A DNA stretch of 64,000 nt, from positions 1 to 64,000 of the forward strand of contig NZ_VOHL01000002.1 in the NCBI RefSeq assembly GCF_007859195.1, given 5' to 3'. The notes under the pieces are model-generated. The model made no database searches. It was given only the letters and a program-made list of their open reading frames with translations, and had not been told where the DNA came from. Both the position numbers and the translations under genes were made by a program. The DNA comes from Streptococcus cuniculipharyngis. Lineage in GTDB: Bacteria; Bacillota; Bacilli; Lactobacillales; Streptococcaceae. How positions within the stretch are numbered: the first letter of the stretch is position 1; each line of letters starts with the position of its first letter. Positions 20,133 through 28,200 of the stretch are shown in pieces.

Positions 20133-20144
20133 ATAGAAACATGT

Positions 20145-20172
20145 AAAAAAGCAGAGGGTTTTCTGCTTTTTT
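20145..20172 (-). terminator. terminator after the short-chain dehydrogenase
   Basis: Stem AAAAAAGCAGA/TCTGCTTTTTT with a 6-base loop. It overlaps the stop codon of the SDR gene and gives a T-run on the minus strand. Confidence 0.75.
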
Positions 20173-20929
20173 ATTTATAATTAAAGGTCCTGCCAGCCAA
20201 ATAATCCGCCAAACGAGGAAAGAGTGTATAAAGTTTATGAGCTAAAGCGAGAAGCCAGGGGAGATTGAGTTCTCGTTTGTTCTTGCCTAGACATTTCACA
20301 ATCTTGTCTGCTACTTGCTCAGGTGTCAGAGCATAGGCCTTGACCTGTTGCAGATAGTGCCCCTCAGGATCAGCCTGATCAAAAAATTTAGTCACAATTG
20401 GCCCGGGATTGACTGTTGTCACATACACTCCCTTATCTGCCAACTCCAAACGAAGAGCATTGGAAAAACCAATGAGGGCAAACTTGGTCGCTGAATAAAT
20501 GGTTGACTTGCTCGTCGCAATCAGGCCTGCCATACTGGCAATATTAACCAGATGCCCCTGCCCCTGTTCGGCCATGTGCTGACCAAGAAGGCGACAAAAA
20601 CGGATACTGGCCAAGGCATTGACCTCGAACATCTCCTTGATTTCAGCCTCATCAAAGGCTTCAAAGGATTTGAACTGACCAAAACCAGCATTATTAATTA
20701 ACATGTCAATATTGCCATAGGTTTCTAGCAACTGGGCCAAAAAAATCTCCACCGCCTGTTGGTCGGTAATGTCCAAGGCATAGCAAGTAACATTAGATTT
20801 CTGACCATAGAGTTGGGCTAATCTTTCCTGCGAGCGTCCCACTGCGATAATTTGGTCGCTTTGACCTAGGCGGTTGATAATGGCCTGGGCCAAGTCTCCA
20901 GAAGCACCTGTCATCAGAATCCTTCTCAT
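20171..20929 (-). CDS. short-chain dehydrogenase/reductase
   Basis: A 252-residue classical SDR. The cofactor motif [11 protein letters not shown] is near residues 7-17, the structural NNAGFG motif is near residue 79, the catalytic Ser is in VNIASMAGL and the Tyr-Lys pair is in YSATK. The substrate is unknown. Its ATG overlaps the stop of rnz by four bases, so the two are translationally coupled. This gene next to RNase Z is usual in streptococci. Confidence 0.85.
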   Translation of the reverse strand: MRRILMTGASGDLAQAIINRLGQSDQIIAVGRSQERLAQLYGQKSNVTCYALDITDQQAVEIFLAQLLETYGNIDMLINNAGFGQFKSFEAFDEAEIKEMFEVNALASIRFCRLLGQHMAEQGQGHLVNIASMAGLIATSKSTIYSATKFALIGFSNALRLELADKGVYVTTVNPGPIVTKFFDQADPEGHYLQQVKAYALTPEQVADKIVKCLGKNKRELNLPWLLALAHKLYTLFPRLADYLAGRTFNYK

Positions 20930-21855
20930 AGGTCAAATTCCTCTAAATCATTGACAATGTAGGTATTGGCAAAGACCTGACGAGCATCGGCCGCCATCTG
21001 ACCAATTTCTCGACCCAAAAAGCGGGGGCTAATGTGGTTGAGCAAGAGGCGTTTGGCTGATGCTTCCTTGGCTACTTGGGCCGCCTGAATATTAGTAGCA
21101 TGGGCATGGCTTTTGGCCAGTTTTTCATCTCCCTTGCCATAGGTGGATTCATGCACCAAAATATCCGCCCCTAAGGCTAAGCGTACGCTAGCATCGGTTT
21201 TTCTGGTGTCTCCCAAAATCGTGACCACCTTGCCTTTTTTGGGCGGCGAAATATAGTCCTTGGCCCTAATCAGCCGACCATCTGCCAAGGTGACATCCTG
21301 CCCCTTCTTGATTTGACCAAAGAGCGGACCAAAAGGTAGGCCTGCGGCCTTTAAGGCCTCGGCATCAAGGCTTCCTTCTAAGTCCTTTTGCACCACTCGA
21401 TAGCCAATACAAAAGACCGAATGGTCCAAGGCTTCCGCATAAACGGTAAATTTATCGGTCTCTAAAATCTTACCCAAATCATTGGCAGTAAACTCCTTAA
21501 AATGAATTCGGTAGGGCAGGCGAGAGCCAGTCGCCCTAAGACTGGTCATCACAAATTGTTTGATGCCCTGAGGGCCATAAATGTCCAAGTCCGTCTGCTC
21601 ATCGCTAGCTTGAAAAGAACGACTAGACAAAAAGCCGGGTAGGCCAAACACATGATCCCCATGTAAATGAGTGATAAATATTTTCCGGACCTTGCGCGGT
21701 TTAATGGTCGTTGATAAGATTTGCCGCTGGGTTCCTTCGCCACAGTCAAACATCCAAACCTCATTGATTTCGTCTAATAATTTCAAAACCAGGCTAGAGA
21801 CATTGCGACTCTTGGCCGGCTGACCGGCTGCCGTTCCTAAAAATTGTAATTGCAT
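20926..21855 (-). CDS. rnz: ribonuclease Z, tRNA 3' processing
   Basis: A 309-residue metallo-beta-lactamase-fold endonuclease that trims the 3' ends of tRNA precursors. The zinc motif H63-x-H65-x-D67-H68 in [13 protein letters not shown] is intact. The later ligands, including the DHS block and the final NHISPRF block, are present, as is the exosite-arm region near residues 150-190. The length matches the bacterial short form. Confidence 0.94.
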   Translation of the reverse strand: MQLQFLGTAAGQPAKSRNVSSLVLKLLDEINEVWMFDCGEGTQRQILSTTIKPRKVRKIFITHLHGDHVFGLPGFLSSRSFQASDEQTDLDIYGPQGIKQFVMTSLRATGSRLPYRIHFKEFTANDLGKILETDKFTVYAEALDHSVFCIGYRVVQKDLEGSLDAEALKAAGLPFGPLFGQIKKGQDVTLADGRLIRAKDYISPPKKGKVVTILGDTRKTDASVRLALGADILVHESTYGKGDEKLAKSHAHATNIQAAQVAKEASAKRLLLNHISPRFLGREIGQMAADARQVFANTYIVNDLEEFDL

Positions 21856-21867
21856 GATTTTTACTTT

Positions 21868-22506
21868 CTATTCTGTAATATAGAGCAGGTACTGCCTTTG
21901 GTGAAAACCATAATAGACTTGCCCCTTAAAGTTCTGGGCAACTTCTAGAATTTCCTCCTGATTAAAGCTACTCAAATAAATGGTACCATCTGCCAAACGA
22001 TAGCCCTCTGTCAAGAGTGCTTGCCCCAAATCCAACCCTTCTGCCTCGGCCAAGGACCATTCTTTAGGGGCCATTTTGATGACCTGTTTATCCACAAAAA
22101 TACGATACTGGGGAAAAATCTCAGCCAATTCAAAACAGAGCTTGGCTGTAATGGGGGCTGGCTTTTCAGCAAAGACCTGGGCCACCTCTGCCGTCCTATC
22201 TTGATAGGCAAAACCATAGGATTTGCCAGATAAATTTAAGCGAACAAAGGGCTTGTCCTCCCTAAAACTAGGCTGGCTTGTCGTCAAATCAAGGGCAGAG
22301 CTAATCGCAAAATAATAATCCGTTGCCTTTTCTGGTGACTCTTTTTGATAATATTCCGCAAAATAAGCGTTCAAAACACTGGGAGGGGGCGTGATAAAAC
22401 GCAATTGTTCCTCTGGTGTCATGGTCTTAAATTTTTGGCTAAGGTAGGTCCGATCAAGACTGGTAAAACCGCCATATTGCAAGGCTAAATCAAGCATGTT
22501 TGTCAT
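21868..22506 (-). CDS. conserved hypothetical protein between hflX and rnz
   Basis: A 212-residue soluble protein with no signal peptide and no motif I can name. It begins with a helix-rich segment carrying a TPEEQLRFITPPPSVLNAYF block and ends in a beta-rich half. Its position between hflX and rnz is typical for streptococci, where the homologue is left as hypothetical. The start overlaps the hflX stop by 17 bases, which indicates co-translation with hflX. A role in RNA or ribosome maintenance is only suggested by the neighbours. Confidence 0.7.
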   Translation of the reverse strand: MTNMLDLALQYGGFTSLDRTYLSQKFKTMTPEEQLRFITPPPSVLNAYFAEYYQKESPEKATDYYFAISSALDLTTSQPSFREDKPFVRLNLSGKSYGFAYQDRTAEVAQVFAEKPAPITAKLCFELAEIFPQYRIFVDKQVIKMAPKEWSLAEAEGLDLGQALLTEGYRLADGTIYLSSFNQEEILEVAQNFKGQVYYGFHQRQYLLYITE

Positions 22507-23737
22507 AAAATTTCTCTAACCTCCATTGGTTGTCTTCGGCGATGTAACCTGACACCTCAAACTCTTCTCCCTCAATTGGGGTTTTATCAAAAATAACATA
22601 TTTGCCCAAATCATAGAGTTTGTGCTGATCCTGCACGGCCATTTTGAAGGAAAAAGGTAGAAAAAGATGCCGAATTTCATCAATGATTAATCGCTGCAAA
22701 AGCTGACGACTGCCGGAACTTTTGGCAGAGAGACGGACATTGGGAAAAGCCGTTGCGACCAACTGATCTGTCTGATCCATCTTGTTATAAATCGCTAAGC
22801 GAGGAATTTGGTCCATCGCCAAGTCCTTGAGCAGGTCCAAAACAACTGCCTCCTGCTCGCTATGGTTGGGGTCGCTAGCATCAATGACATGAAGCAAGAG
22901 GTCCACATGGCGACTCTCCTCCAAGGTTGATTTGAAAGCTGCCACCAATTCTGTGGGCAAATCTTGGATAAAGCCAACCGTATCGGTCAAGGTCGCTTGA
23001 AAAGCTCCTGACAAAGGAATGGTCTTGGTGGTTGCATCAAGGGTCGCAAACAATTCATCGGCTTCATACTGGCTATTATCGGTCAAGAGATTCATCAGGG
23101 TCGACTTGCCCGCATTGGTATAGCCAATCAAACCAATTTTGAAAAACTGACTATCCAAGCGTTTTTCTCGCACCGTGCCACGATTTTTCTCAACAGCCTT
23201 GAGTTTTTGCTCAATGTCGTAAATCTGATGACGAATGCTGCGTCGATTCAGTTCCAGCTGACTTTCACCCGGGCCACGACTCCCTATCCCACCAGCCTGA
23301 CGACTGAGCATGATACCCTGCCCTGCCAGACGTGGCAACATGTACTTGAGTTGGGCCAAGTGAACCTGTAGTTTCCCCTCGTGGCTGCGAGCCCGCATGG
23401 CAAAAATATCCAAAATCAACTGCATCCGATCAATCACCTTAATCCCCAAGGCTTCTTCTAAATTGGAATTTTGTCTTGGTGTCAACCGATTATTGACAAT
23501 CACGGTGTTAATCTCATCTGCCTCAATACGATCACGTAAGTCTGCCAACTTGCCCGACCCGATAAAGGTCTTGCTATCATACCGCTCCCGTTTTTGAGTG
23601 TAGCTATCAACAACCCTAGCCCCTGCGGTTTTGGCTAAACTGTGCAGCTCCATCATGGACATGGCAAAATTATCCTGTTGAGGTAATTCTACCCCAACTA
23701 AAATCACCACTTCTTCTGTTTTCTTTGTTTCAATCAT
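22490..23737 (-). CDS. hflX: ribosome-associated GTPase HflX
   Basis: A 415-residue GTPase that splits or rescues stalled 70S ribosomes under stress. The N-terminal HflX domain precedes the conserved GSRGPGESQLE motif near 152-162. G1 is GYTNAGKST at 205-213, then DTVGF (G3) and YNKMD (G4). ATG at 23737 has AGGAG seven bases upstream; a TTG seven codons earlier overlaps that site. It follows miaA in the usual Gram-positive order, though they are not overlapping here. Confidence 0.93.
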   Translation of the reverse strand: MIETKKTEEVVILVGVELPQQDNFAMSMMELHSLAKTAGARVVDSYTQKRERYDSKTFIGSGKLADLRDRIEADEINTVIVNNRLTPRQNSNLEEALGIKVIDRMQLILDIFAMRARSHEGKLQVHLAQLKYMLPRLAGQGIMLSRQAGGIGSRGPGESQLELNRRSIRHQIYDIEQKLKAVEKNRGTVREKRLDSQFFKIGLIGYTNAGKSTLMNLLTDNSQYEADELFATLDATTKTIPLSGAFQATLTDTVGFIQDLPTELVAAFKSTLEESRHVDLLLHVIDASDPNHSEQEAVVLDLLKDLAMDQIPRLAIYNKMDQTDQLVATAFPNVRLSAKSSGSRQLLQRLIIDEIRHLFLPFSFKMAVQDQHKLYDLGKYVIFDKTPIEGEEFEVSGYIAEDNQWRLEKFYDKHA

Positions 23738-23803
23738 TCCCAATCTCCTTGTCCACAATGGCTCAATTATATCAAATTTTAGGTAAAAAAGCAGACTTGA
23801 CTC

Positions 23804-24691
23804 CTAATTTTCAGCCAAAAACTCTGCGACCACTTGCCTGATCTTGCTCTCCATCTCTGGGTCAGAAATGTCATAAAAATCCACTGCCATCCGATTACGG
23901 AACCAGGTCAACTGACGCTTAGCAAAACGCCTAGTATTTTGCTTGAGCTTAGCCACTGCTTCTTCTAAAGACTGCTGACCAGCAAAATAGGGAAAGAGTT
24001 CCTTGTAGCCAATCCCCCTACTAGCCTGAACTTGGGGGTAGTTGTCATAGAGCCACTTGGCCTCAGCCAAAAGTCCCGTTGCCATCATCTGATCCACTCG
24101 CTCATTGATTCGCTGATAAAGACGATCACGGTCATCAGTCAAGCCTAAGACTAGAGGGTGATAAGGGGGCTCTTGATTAACCATTTCCTGACCAAAACGA
24201 GCCAGTTCCAAGGCTCGAATTGCCCGCCTACGATTAACTTGGTCAATCACCAACTCTTGTTCTGCGACCTTGTCAAATAAGGCTTGGTCGGACAAGCCCT
24301 CCAAATCTTGTCGATAGGCCAGCACTTGGTCCTGATCCACCTGTCCTCCTAGATGATAGCCCTCCAAAAGGCTCTGTAAATAAAGACCTGTTCCCCCAAC
24401 AATAATAGGAACCTTACCCGCCGCCCTAATCTCCTCAATGGCCAGTTTGGCCTCGCGAACAAAATCATAAGCCGAATAGGTATCCGTCACCTCACGCACA
24501 TCAATCAGATGATGACGAGCAGCTGCTTGTTCCACCGGTGAAGCCTTGGCCGTACCGATGTCCAACTGCCGATAGACCTGCTGACTATCACCACTAATAA
24601 TCTCACCGCCAACCGCTTGAGCCAACTTAATTCCCAAGGCCGTCTTGCCCACTGCTGTCGGCCCTGCCACGACAATTATTTTTGTTTTCAT
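23804..24691 (-). CDS. miaA: tRNA dimethylallyltransferase
   Basis: A 295-residue enzyme that adds a dimethylallyl group to A37 of tRNAs reading UNN codons. The P-loop is [11 protein letters not shown] at 9-19, the catalytic Asp lies in [10 protein letters not shown], and the tRNA-binding block is followed by the C-terminal [17 protein letters not shown] motif. ATG at 24691 with AAGGAAAAGGG upstream matches the family start; the frame is open nine codons further but has no better site. It is transcribed divergently from the DUF3042 gene. Confidence 0.95.
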   Translation of the reverse strand: MKTKIIVVAGPTAVGKTALGIKLAQAVGGEIISGDSQQVYRQLDIGTAKASPVEQAAARHHLIDVREVTDTYSAYDFVREAKLAIEEIRAAGKVPIIVGGTGLYLQSLLEGYHLGGQVDQDQVLAYRQDLEGLSDQALFDKVAEQELVIDQVNRRRAIRALELARFGQEMVNQEPPYHPLVLGLTDDRDRLYQRINERVDQMMATGLLAEAKWLYDNYPQVQASRGIGYKELFPYFAGQQSLEEAVAKLKQNTRRFAKRQLTWFRNRMAVDFYDISDPEMESKIRQVVAEFLAEN

Positions 24692-24759
24692 ACCCTTTTC
24701 CTTGCATTTTAATCTCAAATTGGTTACTATGATTATAACATAAGAAAAGGAGAAACTTT

Positions 24760-24936
24760 ATGGCTAAAAAACATTCATTTATCAAAGGCTTGGCAACTGG
24801 TGTCCTTGGTGCTAGTGCTGCCGTAGCCGGAGCTGTTTACGCTGTGAAAAAAAATATCATTGATCCTGAAGAAGAAAAAGCGGCCTTCATTGAAGAAAAC
24901 CGTAAAAAAGCAGCTCGCCGTCGTGTCACTCGCTAA
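24760..24936 (+). CDS. DUF3042 family small protein
   Basis: A 58-residue protein with a hydrophobic N-terminal segment (GLATGVLGASAAVAGAVYAV, about 10-29) and a charged tail rich in Glu, Lys and Arg. The sequence around AVKKNIIDPEEEKAAFIEEN and KKAARRR matches the DUF3042 pattern of lactic acid bacteria. It is probably a single-pass membrane protein; the function is unknown. AAAAGGAG lies six to seven bases before the ATG. A hairpin follows directly, then a cysteine-rich mini-gene. Confidence 0.85.
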   Translation: MAKKHSFIKGLATGVLGASAAVAGAVYAVKKNIIDPEEEKAAFIEENRKKAARRRVTR

Positions 24937-24942
24937 TCAACC

Positions 24943-24970
24943 AAAGACCAGAAATCCACTTTCTGGTCTT
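24943..24970 (+). terminator. hairpin between DUF3042 gene and the Cys-rich mini-gene
   Basis: Stem AAGACCAGAAA/TTTCTGGTCTT with a 5-base loop, but no T-run behind it (GCTTGTC). It may stop transcription poorly, so the mini-gene could be read through from the DUF3042 promoter. Confidence 0.5.
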
Positions 24971-25000
24971 GCTTGTCTGCGTTAGGGAAAGGAGCCTACC

Positions 25001-25078
25001 ATGTCTAAAGATTGTACCTGCCAAGAAACTGGCCTTTGCACCTGTCAAAATTGCACTTGTGACAAGTGTAGTTGCTAA
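25001..25078 (+). CDS. 25-residue cysteine-rich peptide, metallothionein-like
   Basis: A complete tiny open frame with AAAGGAG seven bases before ATG. Of 25 residues eight are Cys, at 5, 7, 13, 15, 18, 20, 23 and 25, so the chain is a run of C-x-C and C-x2-C pairs. The rest is mostly Thr, Lys, Asp, Gln and Asn; there are no aromatic residues and no His. This composition is that of a small metallothionein; known fungal copper metallothioneins have the same length and a similar Cys pattern. The gene lies between the DUF3042 gene and a strong terminator at 25111-25150. I do not recognise an annotated bacterial family. It could also be a chance frame, but the ribosome site, the Cys spacing and the terminator argue for a real gene. 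Confidence 0.6.
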   Translation: MSKDCTCQETGLCTCQNCTCDKCSC

Positions 25079-25110
25079 TCAAACTAGCTCTCTAAGGCTT
25101 AAGATTAATT

Positions 25111-25150
25111 AAAGGACCTGATTTCTACTCGCTAGAAACAGGTCCTTTTT
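25111..25150 (+). terminator. strong terminator after the Cys-rich mini-gene
   Basis: Stem AAAGGACCTG/CAGGTCCTTT with a further inner TTTCTA/TAGAAA pairing and TTTTT on the plus strand. It closes the DUF3042/mini-gene unit. Confidence 0.85.
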
Positions 25151-25174
25151 ATGAGACAGTCATCAGTCAAGCCA

Positions 25175-25202
25175 AAAGGCCGGGACATCCCAGCCTTTTT
25201 TT
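25175..25202 (-). terminator. terminator after the M26 protease gene
   Basis: Stem AAAGGC-x-GGG with CCC-x-GCCTTT just after the protease stop codon. The T-run on the minus strand is short (TTTT), and the longer T-run is on the plus strand, so it may work both ways. Confidence 0.6.
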
Positions 25203-25206
25203 ACTA

Positions 25207-28200
25207 CTAATCACGATAAATAGACTGCCTGAAATCATCTGTTTCAGCAAGGTAGGCCTGATAAATGGCTTCCTTTAACGCAGGTAGGCTATAGAGATTA
25301 TTATCCACAGCATCTTGCATGAGTTGTTTAATCACACGGTAACTCGCTCGATAGGTCTGCCCATTATAGGTAAAGCTAACAGGTTTTAAATCACCTTTTT
25401 GGGCTTTGGCTAAACGCTGAGTAAGCATGTCCAGTTTAAACTCCTCAAAGCTTTGGTAGCGACCTGCAAAAATCTCTTGAATAATGTATCGATCATTGAA
25501 AGGTTGACCAGTAGCTGTTGCTGCTTTTCTCAGTTGGTCAGACGCATATTTTAACATGCCGTCATAACCCGCCTCTGCTAAAATTTCATAAGCTAATCGC
25601 CTAAAGGTCAAACTATCGGGCAGGGTCCGCTCGTAAGTGATGGCACTATACATAGCCGAAAAGAGTTGCACCATTTGGTAAGGCATCCCATAATCACGGT
25701 TGGAACGATAGTCTTGGTGGGTCCCGATGAGTACACGCTGATTGACCAAATCAGCTAGACTGGTAAAGTTCAGTTGACTCCACTCTTTGTCATCCGTGAA
25801 GGCTGTATTTCTCGTATTGACCCCCTCAACCAACAGGCGTCTGAAGATTTGTCGCTGCTTATACTTAGGGGTTTCAAGATAGACTTCACCCTCAATGGCC
25901 TCCAAGGTATGGAGGACATCAAACATGCCACGGACAAATTCTTGTAAATCTTGACTATTTTGGAAACGTTCAGGACTCGCATTATAGTTGCGACGACTGC
26001 CGTTGGCAGCATAATCCGCAAATAAATTCAAGCCCAACTCTTTATTGGTTGCTGTCCAAGGACTTTCCAAAAAGCCCATCGCATAGGCTTCTGGTCCCAA
26101 ACGTCGACCATAGCCGCCTAGAAAAACAGACGTGTCTAAATTATGCGTCATCTCATGGGTCATGGTCCCTTGCCCCTTGTCTCCAATCATGGTATCCACC
26201 ACAAAATACGTCGTTGTGCCATTAGCATTAGCGGCTGTGCCATTTGAGCGGTACCATTTGCCAATCGGAGCGAAGAAATCCGTCATCCGACTGCTAGCAG
26301 TATCCCCATAAGGTCTCATCCAATGACCATTTTCCATCCGGTAGCCATCCCAGTTAGCAATCGGCATATCTGAACGAGCATGGAGAAGTTCTTTTACCTT
26401 ATCCTTAGCAAGACGATACCAAACGTCATAGTAGGCCCTCTGCCAATCAGCAGTCTGACGAATTTTTGCCTGATATTCCGCCACTGCTGCTGCATAGGCC
26501 GGTGGATCACTCTCTTTCAAAGACATGTCAATCGCACGATCATACATGCCAAAATTCAAACTTGTCATATTACTGATGATAAAGAGACCGTCTTCTGATA
26601 GGGTCAACAGGGGTAAAATATAGGATTGATAACGCTCCTTGGCCAGAGACTGATAAACCTGACTATTGGCCGCCGGTGCTGCTTGGGATGGACTTTCGAC
26701 AATATAGGCCTTGCTAGCTGACTTAAACCAGTCATTATCTGATTTGTCCGTCAATAGTCTGTTATAAGCACTTAAGTAGTCCATAATCGTCGCTTTGCCA
26801 TTTTTAAGTCCTAAATAATCTCGATAGAGGGCTGCGCTATTGGCAAATTCCAACTTCTCAAGACCTGCACCACCAATTTGTTCCAACAAATCTATAGGAC
26901 GTACTGGCTGACCAAAGAAATCTTGCCTAAAGAGCGACAATCCTTTGATATTCTGCTGATCATAGTTAATATCATACAAACGATTTAGGTAGGCTAGACC
27001 AAGCATGAGTTTTTCTTTATGTTTTAAAATCTTATCACGCAAGTAAGTTGACGTCGCATTAGCCGGGGCATAAACGGCTTCCTGTGATAAAAGGGATTGA
27101 AGATACGTTTTAATACCAGCTTTAACTTGATGATAGGATTTTTCTAGGTAAAGCGGATCTACCTGCTGACGACGCAAAGAAGCCACCGCTTCTGCATAAG
27201 ACTCTGTCTTAAGTTGCTCCATTTCAGCATTAACCAAGGCTGGAGGATAAATGAAATTTGGGTAAAGATTTTCCAAACTCTCAAAGTAATTAAGCTTTTG
27301 CAGTTCTTGAGCTAATTCATTAATTAAGCTATCTTGCGCCTGAATCAACTGCTCAGGGGTGTAAATCAACTCACTACCTGCCAATTGATATTCCTTAACT
27401 GGGCTATTTTTGAAGAAGCGGCCATTGACCAGATTAACATAGGCTACCGTATTATCCTTATAATGTAGTAACAAACGATTAATCTGCTCATGCTGACTAT
27501 AGTAATCCGTCACAAACTGATTGTCAACCATCGGCACTAGACTAACCAACTCTGTTGTATAAAGTTTGTTTGCTGGGTCAACCTTATTGCCATAATCAAG
27601 GATTGTTTCCTTATTATAGAATGGCAATAATTTTTCCATATTTGCATAGGCAATCTGACGTTGGCTATCATAACCAGCCAAGTCTTGATAATTAGGAGCC
27701 TGTACAGGAATCTGACCCAAGCTAAAGTTAAGCCCTTCAGCGTAGCCTGATGGCTTGTCCTGAACCAATTCTGGTAAGAGCAAACCAACCTGATTCCCCT
27801 CAAGCCTTGAAACAGGGAGTAAGACGTCCTTATATTTGCTAGATTCGATTTTTACCACATAATGAGACAAATCTGTTTGACTTTCAGTAAAAGACGTTTG
27901 CTTCACTAACTCACCATTGACTACCCGATATAAGCCGATTTGGGAAATGTCTTTAAAAACAAGTTTTTTCTCAAGAACCGGCACAGGGCTGACTCTTTCA
28001 ATTAAGGTCACTGTCTGGTCATGAGAAACCGTCTTAGATTGTTGACCATCTCTCAAGTCATAAGTCAAGTCTGTCTTGAAACGATACGGTACACCATAAG
28101 ACAGGTCGGACAAGTCTACTGGCTCACTAAAGTCAGTGACGCTTACTTCCTTAACTAGCTGGTCTCCATTGTAAACCTTGACCAAACCACCGCTAACCGT

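Noticed and set aside
24702-24739. Promoter for the DUF3042 gene (TTGCAT with TACTAT or TATAAC)
   Set aside because: Several weak choices overlap and none is clearly better, so no separate feature is called.
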